Of a stretch of 46,250 bases of DNA, positions 1-6,720 are shown piece by piece; positions within the stretch are counted from its first letter, which is position 1; each line of letters starts with the position of its first letter. Location of the stretch: contig SYIL01000011.1 of assembly GCA_005798825.1 (NCBI GenBank), positions 1-46,250 of the forward strand, given 5' to 3'. A program made the translations under genes and the position numbers. Origin of the DNA: Bacteroidota bacterium (GTDB lineage Bacteria; Bacteroidota; Bacteroidia; NS11-12g; UBA955). The notes beneath the pieces were generated by a model. That model saw nothing but the letters and a program-made list of their open reading frames with translations, was not told where the DNA came from and did no database searches.

Positions 1-165
1 ACCCCCACTGGCGCTCACCACGATTGTCCCATCTGATCCGCCATTACAAGAAACATTGGTAATGGTTGTTGTTATGGTAATTTGTGCATTGGAATCGCTG
101 CAGAAAAAAACCACCAATCCCATTAAAAAAAGACAGCGCAGGTATATTTTTTTACTTATGTTCAT
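1..165 (-). CDS. N-terminus of a SprB-repeat-like secreted protein (partial)
   Basis: Open reading frame from an ATG at 165 to the left edge, 55 codons visible. Residues 1-28 form a signal peptide: MNISKK, then a hydrophobic stretch, ending in SNAQ. Directly after it comes ITNVSCNGGSDGTIVVSASGG-like sequence (about residues 35-55). This matches the repeat consensus of SprB, the gliding adhesin of Flavobacterium, which is carried by many large T9SS-secreted surface proteins. The first repeat beginning right behind the signal peptide fits a repeat-built adhesin. The rest lies outside the window, so total length and a C-terminal sorting domain cannot be judged. A gliding or adhesion role is inferred from the repeat alone. 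Confidence 0.7.
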   Translation of the reverse strand, partial: MNISKKIYLRCLFLMGLVVFFCSDSNAQITITTTITNVSCNGGSDGTIVVSASGG

Positions 166-335
166 TATTGTTTGGAGTTTATTTTTTTTGGAAAAAAAGA
201 AGGATAATGTATTCATTTCAAAATAGACACAATTTGGATACATAGGGTTGTATCGTGGTTAAAAAAAGCTCATCAAGTCGCCAGATGAAATTGGATTTCA
301 ACCGAAATTCGGGCCCAATAATTGGATTTTGATAT

Positions 336-536
336 TCAAGCATATTCGACAATTCGTAACTTTCTATAAAAATTATAATGTGTCTCTAATTTTTTTAAAT
401 AATCTAATAGCAATGCAAACATACTATAAGTATCGAGTTCTCGTTTGAGTGAAGTAGCGGTTAAAATCACCATCGCAGCATGTTGTACTTTTTTAAGGAC
501 AGAACAAGCAAACCAAAGGGTATATTTTCTATCCAT
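336..536 (-). CDS. small hypothetical ORF
   Basis: A 66-residue reading frame starting at ATG 536, in the 447-bp interval between the SprB-like start and the DUF92 gene. Composition is protein-like (an amphipathic middle with ALLLDYLKKLE), but I recognise no family. I see no TAnnTTTG box in front of it. It could be a small gene, a decayed remnant or chance. The remaining sequence (166-335 and 537-612) shows only AT-rich runs and no structure I can name. Confidence 0.25.
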   Translation of the reverse strand: MDRKYTLWFACSVLKKVQHAAMVILTATSLKRELDTYSMFALLLDYLKKLETHYNFYRKLRIVEYA

Positions 537-612
537 TCTATTATAACCAAAAAACCAGCAACGTCCCCTAAAAAATTTTGAATTTTATTCGACAAACCTA
601 AGCTGTACTGTA

Positions 613-2235
613 TTAATAAATCAAACAGAAAGCAATGATTACAATGATAAAATTGCTCAATGCATTGACAACATCATTGGTGCACCAAGCGAATCCATGA
701 CGTATCGGTGTGCTATTATTTTCTTGGGTATCCGAAAGTTGCCCCTTATCATTTTGGTATTTGACTTGAAATAAGGCACCTAAAATACTGTCTAAAATCG
801 ACCCCAAAAAACCCAAACCGGCGATAAAAATAAAGAGTGTGCCTTGCGAAATGAAACCCCAATAGGTTGTTGTTTTTGGGTCGACAGTGAAGGCAAATAG
901 GGCAATCACCGATGCACCCATTACTGCAGCCCAAAGTCCATTGATTGAAACACCTCCAGAAACGCCCTTGGGAATCGGCCGAAAAAAGACAATATGGCGT
1001 GTTTTCCTTCCAAAACGCATCCCTAATTCGCTGCTCAAGGTGTCGGAGCAAGCAACGCTTACTGAAACCAAGGCCAACAAATAGAAAATATCTGGGTTTC
1101 CGTTAGGGTCTTGCAAGCGCCCAAACATATCTGGGTAAAGGCCAAAAATGGAAGATAAAAGTGCTAAGCAAAGTACTATGCCACCGTTAGACAATACTTG
1201 CCAGTGGTCTCTCGGCCTACCCGATTTGGAATCGGCTTTAACAATCCCAAATCCATTTCCAATTTTAGTGCTTAGGGTTGCGAGTAAAAAAAAAGCAAAG
1301 AGAAATACAATGTTCCAACCCGCCAATATCACTACCGCATATGCCAATAACCAAGCCATTACTGCGCCTGATGCATTTAACAATCGCCAGCGAACAAAAA
1401 ACAGTGCAAGAATCACCGATCCCAACAAATAAAAAAACAGTACAAGGCTCGAGTCTTGTAACAATTGCAACTCCGTCGAATCAAGTTTATATGCAGGATT
1501 TGGACTAAAGAGAATGGAGCAAATTACAATGGAAGACAACAGAATAAATAGGTTGTCACTCCCTCCCGACGAAACCATCTCAACCAGTGCAATGGCAAAT
1601 GCCATTATACAGGTAAGTATTATCCAATGGAATCCAATGGGAATATTGTGTATTCCAAGCGCTGGAAAAAATTGATGTGCGATACAGGGTGAAAAGAATA
1701 AAATTAGCCATGAAGACAAAATAAAAACAATCAAACCAGCCAAGGTTTTGGTATCGTTTCCCCATGGTAAATAAAAAGGCAAACCCCAAGGTTTGATTTT
1801 TTTATGCAATTCGTTTTTTTGGGTAGCCCATGCACCAACAATTCCTGCAAAGCCGTCAGAAAAAGCCAAAATAATCAATGCAATGAAGCAAACAAAAGAC
1901 AGAGCACCATCATCTATCGTTTTTAAGATGGTCATTCCGGTAAAAGTTGCAGCAAAATAAACCATGCCCCAGGGTTTTCGGATAGAACCAGAATGGTCTG
2001 AGGCCCCAAAAAAACCCTTCGATATGACATAGAATAAAACCAGGGTGGAAACGATCGAAATGCAAAAAATAGGAACAAATGGTATTTTTAAGAATCCAAT
2101 ACCACATATTAAAATCACGAAAATGTGTAGAAGCTTTCGCCATAAAAATCTCGATTGAGGAAAACGTTTTTCCAGCAAGGAAAACAATGTAATACCCATT
2201 GCAATTAAAATGACTATACTAAAAAATATTGGCAA
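613..2235 (-). CDS. phytol/dolichol-kinase-like domain fused to DUF92 (VTE6-like) kinase domain
   Basis: Polytopic membrane protein of 540 residues with two fused domains. Residues 1-245 resemble the phytol kinase/dolichol kinase family (plant VTE5, Sec59): RKLLH at 33-37, SDGFAGIVG at 126-134, DTKTLAG at 161-167, and VEMVSSGGSDN at 218-228, the place of the family's E..S..G.DN motif. Residues 265-540 are DUF92 (TMEM19, plant VTE6): NASG, then RPRDHWQVLSNGG at 340-352, ACSDTLSSELG near 395-405, RPIPKGVSGGVS near 419-430, LDSILGALFQ near 481-490, and NDVVNALSN near 520. In plants VTE5 and VTE6 phosphorylate phytol in two successive steps to phytyl diphosphate. A two-step isoprenoid-alcohol kinase is the natural inference, but the substrate is unknown. 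The chosen start is TTG at 2235, in front of the first membrane helix; ATG at residue 13 is the alternative. It is divergent from the UbiA gene with 82 bp between. Confidence 0.8.
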   Translation of the reverse strand: MPIFFSIVILIAMGITLFSLLEKRFPQSRFLWRKLLHIFVILICGIGFLKIPFVPIFCISIVSTLVLFYVISKGFFGASDHSGSIRKPWGMVYFAATFTGMTILKTIDDGALSFVCFIALIILAFSDGFAGIVGAWATQKNELHKKIKPWGLPFYLPWGNDTKTLAGLIVFILSSWLILFFSPCIAHQFFPALGIHNIPIGFHWIILTCIMAFAIALVEMVSSGGSDNLFILLSSIVICSILFSPNPAYKLDSTELQLLQDSSLVLFFYLLGSVILALFFVRWRLLNASGAVMAWLLAYAVVILAGWNIVFLFAFFLLATLSTKIGNGFGIVKADSKSGRPRDHWQVLSNGGIVLCLALLSSIFGLYPDMFGRLQDPNGNPDIFYLLALVSVSVACSDTLSSELGMRFGRKTRHIVFFRPIPKGVSGGVSINGLWAAVMGASVIALFAFTVDPKTTTYWGFISQGTLFIFIAGLGFLGSILDSILGALFQVKYQNDKGQLSDTQENNSTPIRHGFAWCTNDVVNALSNFIIVIIAFCLIY

Positions 2236-2260
2236 TTTAGGGCGTTATAAAAAGCTGGAA

Positions 2261-2289
2261 CAAAGATTGGTTTAACAAAGGAACACAAA
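2261..2289 (-). promoter_or_regulatory. possible promoter of the VTE5/VTE6-like gene
   Basis: Reading the minus strand, TTTG (2286-2289) is followed after 17 bp by AATCTTTG (2261-2268). This is one mismatch from the Bacteroidota -7 consensus TAnnTTTG. It lies in the 82-bp divergent interval. No exact box was found for the plus-strand UbiA gene. Confidence 0.35.
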
Positions 2290-2317
2290 ATGGAACGCTT
2301 GGTTGTTACTTTGGAAA

Positions 2318-3364
2318 ATGATATACAAAATTTGGCGCTTTGCCAGACCCCATACAATCATCGGTTCTTCGGTTAGCGTTTTTACCTTATTGGTTTTGGT
2401 TGTTTTTTATACGCCACTGCCCAATGCAGATTGTATAATCGACAATCATTACCTGTATTTGTTGTCAGATGCTGGCCTACCCAAAATCGGCGCCAATATG
2501 CCGAGAGTGGTGGGATTTATCCCTTTGGTGATAGAAAAGACAACAGTTTTTCTCAGCTTGTTTTTCCCGAGTTTGATGGCTTGCTTGGCTTGTAATCTAT
2601 TTATCACCGGCTTAAATCAAATTAGTGACATAGCGCTAGACAAAATAAACAAACCGAATTTGCCCTTGGCATCGTCTGAACTTTCGCTGAAGCAAGCCTG
2701 GATAATTTGCTGGGTTGCTTTGTGTTTTTCATTGGTAATATCTTGGAGTATTCAGCCTTTTTTTGGGTACTTAATAGCCACAATAGCCTTCATTGGAACA
2801 CTTTATTCTATGCCGCCCATTCGTTTTAAGCGATACCATGTTTGGGCGGCATCGGCCATTGCCTTGGTTCGCGGCCCTATGGTTAACATTGGATTAACAG
2901 TACATTTTTATACGATGGTATACAACTGTTCGTTTATTTTTCCAGATTGGCTGTATCCTTTAACGCTGTTTGTAAGTGCATTTAGCCTGGGAATTGCATG
3001 GTTTAAAGATATTCCAGATACTGAGGGTGACAAAGAATTCGGCATTCGAACAGTAGCGGTTGTATGGAATAGAACCCAGGCATTTCGGGCAGGTGTTACT
3101 GTAGTTACTTTGGCTTATATTTTAATTGCTTGGCATTATTTGATGCCCAATATAGGCTTGAATTTTTTGATTACAATTGGCGAAGTAAAGCCGATAGTTC
3201 AACCAAATTTGCTTGCTGGAATGGCCCATTTATTCATGTTGTTTCTGTTTATATGGCAATCATGGCGATGCGACCTGAACAATCCCAAAAGCATTCACCG
3301 ATTTTACATGTTTTATTGGTGTTTATTTTTTCTTGAATACCTGATGTTCCCCATTATTTTGTAA
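2318..3364 (+). CDS. UbiA prenyltransferase, homogentisate phytyltransferase-like
   Basis: Membrane prenyltransferase of 348 residues that would join a polyprenyl diphosphate to an aromatic acceptor. The first aspartate motif, NQISDIALDKINKPNLPLAS (N100, D104, D108), has the NQxxDxxxDxxNKPxLPLAS form typical of homogentisate phytyl/solanesyl/geranylgeranyl transferases. It is not the NDxxDxxxD...RP form of MenA, UbiA or geranylgeranylglyceryl-phosphate synthases. The second motif, KDIPDTEGDKEFGIRT (D231, D234, D238), also matches that clade, as does the N-terminal RFARPHTIIGSS. About eight to nine hydrophobic segments are visible. The start is ATG 2318 because the family begins just before RFxRPHT; an in-frame TTG at 2303 would add five residues. 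Homogentisate as acceptor is inferred. No cyclase, methyltransferase or HPPD gene is in the window. Confidence 0.85.
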   Translation: MIYKIWRFARPHTIIGSSVSVFTLLVLVVFYTPLPNADCIIDNHYLYLLSDAGLPKIGANMPRVVGFIPLVIEKTTVFLSLFFPSLMACLACNLFITGLNQISDIALDKINKPNLPLASSELSLKQAWIICWVALCFSLVISWSIQPFFGYLIATIAFIGTLYSMPPIRFKRYHVWAASAIALVRGPMVNIGLTVHFYTMVYNCSFIFPDWLYPLTLFVSAFSLGIAWFKDIPDTEGDKEFGIRTVAVVWNRTQAFRAGVTVVTLAYILIAWHYLMPNIGLNFLITIGEVKPIVQPNLLAGMAHLFMLFLFIWQSWRCDLNNPKSIHRFYMFYWCLFFLEYLMFPIIL

Positions 3365-3410
3365 TTCGTTCAAGGGTGATTCTTGCCAAAAACAATTCAT
3401 TTGTAAAACG

Positions 3411-3512
3411 ATGACAGAACAGGGCTGTTGTTTTTTTAGAAAAGCAATGTGCGTCTGTTGCAAATGCATCAAACGTGAAAATAAAATACAAACTCAGAGT
3501 GGTATACCCTAA
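3411..3512 (+). CDS. cysteine-rich 33-residue mini-ORF upstream of carB
   Basis: ATG at 3411 to TAA at 3510-3512, encoding 33 residues with six cysteines (positions 6, 7, 14, 16, 17, 19) and a basic tail. The stop codon is also the first part of the carB -7 box. No known family is recognised. It could be a small metal-binding peptide, a leader peptide, or chance in an otherwise gene-free 168-bp interval. Confidence 0.2.
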   Translation: MTEQGCCFFRKAMCVCCKCIKRENKIQTQSGIP

Positions 3513-3517
3513 ATTTG
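3510..3517 (+). promoter_or_regulatory. -7 box of carB
   Basis: TAAATTTG is an exact match to TAnnTTTG, 15 bp before the carB ATG. No TTG/TTTG element is seen at the usual 19-20 bp upstream, so the -33 part is weak or absent. Confidence 0.5.
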
Positions 3518-3532
3518 TACAATTTTGGAAAC

Positions 3533-6352
3533 ATGCCAAAAAACCCTTCCATAAAACACGTATTAATTATTGGCAGTGGCCCGATTATTATCGGTCAGGC
3601 TTGTGAGTTTGACTATTCAGGAACGCAAGCTGCAAGAAGCATTCTCGAAGAGGGCATAAAGGTTTCACTGATAAACAGTAATCCTGCAACCATCATGACC
3701 GATAAAATGAATGCAGATTATGTGTATTTATTGCCTCTAACTCCAGACAGCATTGAGAAGATTCTTCTCGAGCAAGAGATTGATTCTGTCCTTCCAACCA
3801 TGGGTGGCCAAACTGCATTGAATCTGGCCAAGGAATGTGAAGAACTTGGAATCTGGAAAAAACACAATTGTAAAATTATAGGGGTAAATATTGAGGCCAT
3901 CGACAAGATGGAAGACCGCGAAAAATTTCGCAAATTAATGGTAGAACTGGGCGTGGGTGTTGCAAAAAGTCAGATAGCAAATAGTTTTTTGGAGGGAAAA
4001 GAAATAGCACAACGTATTGGATTTCCTCTGGTGATTCGACCCAGCTATACCTTAGGAGGTACCGGGGGGGCTATCGTTTATAAAAAAGATGAATTTGACC
4101 GTGCGCTCCAATATGGATTAGAGTCTAGCCCGGTGCATGAGGTATTGGTAGAACAAGCCGTTTTGGGATGGAAGGAATATGAATTTGAGTTGCTGCGCGA
4201 TGGCAAAGATGATATTGCAGTTATATGCACCATAGAAAATTTTGACCCGATGGGAATTCACACGGGAGATTCGATCACTGTGGCTCCAGCAATGACATTG
4301 AGTGATTCAACATTTCAAGAAATGCGTGATTTGGCTTTTAAAATGATGCGAAGCATGGGCTTATTTGCAGGGGGATGCAATGTGCAATTTAGCGTAAATC
4401 CAGACACCGAAGAAATCATTGCTGTTGAAATAAACCCAAGGGTAAGTCGTAGTTCGGCACTTGCATCCAAGGCCACTGGTTATCCAATCGCAAAAATTGC
4501 GGCCAAACTGGCCATTGGGTATTTTTTGGATGAATTAAAAAATCCAGTAACCAAAACCACCAGTGCATTTTTTGAACCTGCCTTGGATTATGTAATAGTA
4601 AAAATACCACGCTTCAATTTCGATAAATTTCATGGCGCCAATACACGTTTAGGGTTTCAGATGAAATCGGTGGGTGAGGTGATGGCGATTGGAAGGAATT
4701 TCCAAGAAGCCCTGCAAAAAGCTTGTCAGAGTTTAGAGATCGGAAGACATGGCTTGGGTGCTGATGGAAAAGCAAACCGAAATCTTGAAGAATTGGTTCA
4801 TGGTATGGAGAACGCCAGTTGGAATAGGGTTTTCCAAATCAAAGATGCCCTTGCATTGGGTGTTCCAATTAGCAGCGTGCAAAAAATTACCCGCATTGAT
4901 AGATGGTTTTTAGAACAAATTGCAGATTTGGCAAAAACCGATACTGAGTTAAGACGACACAATCCTGACAATATTCCCTTAAGCCTGCTTCGCATTGCAA
5001 AAGAAAAAGGGTACAGTGACGAACAGATCGCCCGGCTTATGGGTGGCAATTCCACAGCAGAAGACGTTTATAAAAAGCGAATCGCTGGTGGTATTAAGCG
5101 GGTGTATAAAATGGTTGATACCTGCAGTGCGGAATTTCCGAGTCAGACAAATTATTTTTACTCAACTTTTGACGGTGAAAACGAAAGTATTGTCAGCGAT
5201 AAGAAAAAGATATTTGTTCTTGGCAGCGGGCCCAATCGCATTGGCCAAGGAATCGAATTTGATTACAGTTGTGTTCACGGTATTATGGCGGCAAGAGAAG
5301 CGGGTTATGAGGCAATTATGATAAATTGCAATCCTGAAACGGTAAGTACCGATTTTGATATTGCCGATAAACTTTACTTCGAACCGGTTTATTGGGAACA
5401 TTTATGGGAACTCATTCAACACGAAAAACCCGAAGGTGTGATCGTTCAACTGGGTGGCCAAACAGCCTTGAAGCTCGCAGAAAAATTGCATGAAAAGGGC
5501 ATAAAAATTATTGGGACAAATTATAATAACATGGATGTCGCTGAAGACCGCGGTCGATTCAGTGACTTGTTGGCCGAGCTGGAGATCCCCTATCCCAAAT
5601 TTGGTGTAGCGTTGGACGCTGAAGATGCAATCCGAATTGCAAATACGGTGGGTTACCCAGTTTTGGTAAGACCAAGCTATGTTTTGGGTGGACAGGGGAT
5701 GGTCATCGTGATCAATGATGAGGATTTGGAAAAGGCTGTGGTAAAATTGTTGGGAGACTTACCCGGTAACCGGGTATTAATAGACCATTTTTTAGACCGT
5801 TCCGAAGAAGCCGAAAGCGATAGCATAAGCGATGGCGTGGAGGTTCATATTATAGGTTTGATGGAACACATTGAACCTGCTGGTATACACTCTGGTGATT
5901 CAAGTGCTGTGCTTCCCCCTTTTTCATTGAGTGAAAAGGTTCAGGCAACCATGGTTGAGTATACCGAGAAGTTGGCGCGTGCATTAGATATTCGCGGACT
6001 GTTAAATATTCAATTCGCAATTAAGGATGGAAAAGTATATGTAATTGAGGCAAATCCTCGCGCCTCACGAACAGTGCCATTTATTTGCAAAGCATATAAT
6101 TTCCCCTATATAAACATGGCCACTAAAATTATGTTGGAAAAAAACAAAATTGCAGACTTTACAATTCCAGCCCGTCCCAATGGTTTTGCGATCAAACAAC
6201 CTGTGTTTAGTTTTAATAAATTTCCTGGTGTGAGTCGTGAACTGGGTCCAGAAATGAAGAGCACCGGCGAAAGCATCTTGTTTATAAAAGATATTCAAGA
6301 CCCCGCTTTCAGAGAACTGTACAAACAAAAAAGTCTCTATCTGAGTTATTAA
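3533..6352 (+). CDS. carB: carbamoyl-phosphate synthase large subunit
   Basis: Makes carbamoyl phosphate from bicarbonate, glutamine-derived ammonia and two ATP, for pyrimidine and arginine synthesis; partners with CarA, which is not in the window. The two homologous ATP-grasp halves are clear. The first begins GSGPIIIGQACEFDYSGTQA with RPSYTLGGTGG; the second begins GSGPNRIGQGIEFDYSCVH with RPSYVLGGQGM. Each is followed by an ExNPRxSR motif. The protein ends at 939 residues, about where the E. coli enzyme's second synthetase domain ends. The roughly 135-residue MGS-like allosteric domain (UMP/ornithine/IMP response) is therefore missing. The sequence after the stop does not continue it in another frame. 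ATG 3533 is chosen over TTG 3515 because the family starts close to the first glycine-rich strand. Confidence 0.96.
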   Translation: MPKNPSIKHVLIIGSGPIIIGQACEFDYSGTQAARSILEEGIKVSLINSNPATIMTDKMNADYVYLLPLTPDSIEKILLEQEIDSVLPTMGGQTALNLAKECEELGIWKKHNCKIIGVNIEAIDKMEDREKFRKLMVELGVGVAKSQIANSFLEGKEIAQRIGFPLVIRPSYTLGGTGGAIVYKKDEFDRALQYGLESSPVHEVLVEQAVLGWKEYEFELLRDGKDDIAVICTIENFDPMGIHTGDSITVAPAMTLSDSTFQEMRDLAFKMMRSMGLFAGGCNVQFSVNPDTEEIIAVEINPRVSRSSALASKATGYPIAKIAAKLAIGYFLDELKNPVTKTTSAFFEPALDYVIVKIPRFNFDKFHGANTRLGFQMKSVGEVMAIGRNFQEALQKACQSLEIGRHGLGADGKANRNLEELVHGMENASWNRVFQIKDALALGVPISSVQKITRIDRWFLEQIADLAKTDTELRRHNPDNIPLSLLRIAKEKGYSDEQIARLMGGNSTAEDVYKKRIAGGIKRVYKMVDTCSAEFPSQTNYFYSTFDGENESIVSDKKKIFVLGSGPNRIGQGIEFDYSCVHGIMAAREAGYEAIMINCNPETVSTDFDIADKLYFEPVYWEHLWELIQHEKPEGVIVQLGGQTALKLAEKLHEKGIKIIGTNYNNMDVAEDRGRFSDLLAELEIPYPKFGVALDAEDAIRIANTVGYPVLVRPSYVLGGQGMVIVINDEDLEKAVVKLLGDLPGNRVLIDHFLDRSEEAESDSISDGVEVHIIGLMEHIEPAGIHSGDSSAVLPPFSLSEKVQATMVEYTEKLARALDIRGLLNIQFAIKDGKVYVIEANPRASRTVPFICKAYNFPYINMATKIMLEKNKIADFTIPARPNGFAIKQPVFSFNKFPGVSRELGPEMKSTGESILFIKDIQDPAFRELYKQKSLYLSY

Positions 6353-6685
6353 ATCTAAAGTGTGAAAATCCCTGAATGTCATTATACGCAGAGGGGTCCA
6401 ACCAAAGTAATGGTCGAGAGTCCGATTAGAGCGGCGGATATTCTCTGGAACCACCTGATCTATTAACTCGTGTCAACTGTTGGTTGGATACGCACAATTT
6501 GTTGGGCTCCAACCCTTATTAAAGACAAAGCTCGATTCGGATTTTTGATAGAGACTTACAATCCCGTCCTTGAGAGGTAATGGATAGTTATCATTCCCTC
6601 TGATGTTGCAACAAATGGTTCATTTTACAGGGGTATATATAGTTTAATACGTCAGCAAATGCCCAATTATTTTTTTGGCACGATA
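6353..6685. other. gene-free interval between carB and rpoN
   Basis: About 330 bp with no convincing gene. Plus-strand frames reach only 17-18 codons. One inverted repeat (GGTTGGA at 6482-6488, TCCAACC at 6508-6514, 19-nt loop) has no following T-run, so it does not read as a terminator. No tRNA, RNase P, tmRNA or riboswitch signature was seen. The last part carries the rpoN promoter region. Confidence 0.5.
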
Positions 6686-6690
6686 TTTGT
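6676..6690 (+). promoter_or_regulatory. candidate sigma-54 (-24/-12) promoter of rpoN
   Basis: TGGCACGATATTTGT matches the -24/-12 consensus TGGCACG-N4-TTGC except for T in place of the final C. The GG (6677-6678) and the G of the -12 element (6689) are exactly 12 bp apart. Preceded by T and followed by T, as in YTGGCAC...W. The expected start would be near 6701, about 20 nt before the rpoN ATG. It overlaps the primary-sigma -33 element, so the two forms of polymerase would exclude each other. Confidence 0.5.
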
Positions 6691-6716
6691 TATTTGGCCG
6701 CATTTTCTTACCTTTG
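6686..6716 (+). promoter_or_regulatory. primary-sigma promoter of rpoN (TTTG-N19-TACCTTTG)
   Basis: TTTG at 6686-6689 and TACCTTTG at 6709-6716, separated by 19 bp: an exact fit to the Bacteroidota consensus TTTG-N19-TAnnTTTG. Only four bases (TCCC) separate the box from the ATG, so the transcript would have little or no 5' leader. Confidence 0.75.
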
Positions 6717-6720
6717 TCCC

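Noticed and set aside
3354-3539. 61-residue minus-strand frame between the UbiA gene and carB
   Set aside because: Starts inside carB, overlaps the carB promoter box, and has no family match.
6340-6420. Possible frameshift at the end of carB that would restore the allosteric domain
   Set aside because: None of the three downstream frames continues with MGS-like sequence; the shortened end looks genuine.
6400-6450. tRNA-like GGTCGAGAGTCC segment
   Set aside because: Does not form a proper T-arm, and no acceptor or anticodon arm can be drawn around it.
6065-6454. 129-residue open frame on the minus strand across the end of carB
   Set aside because: Mostly antisense to conserved CarB sequence; no recognisable domain.
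6482-6514. Inverted repeat GGTTGGA/TCCAACC as a terminator for carB
   Set aside because: Loop of 19 nt and no T-run after it.
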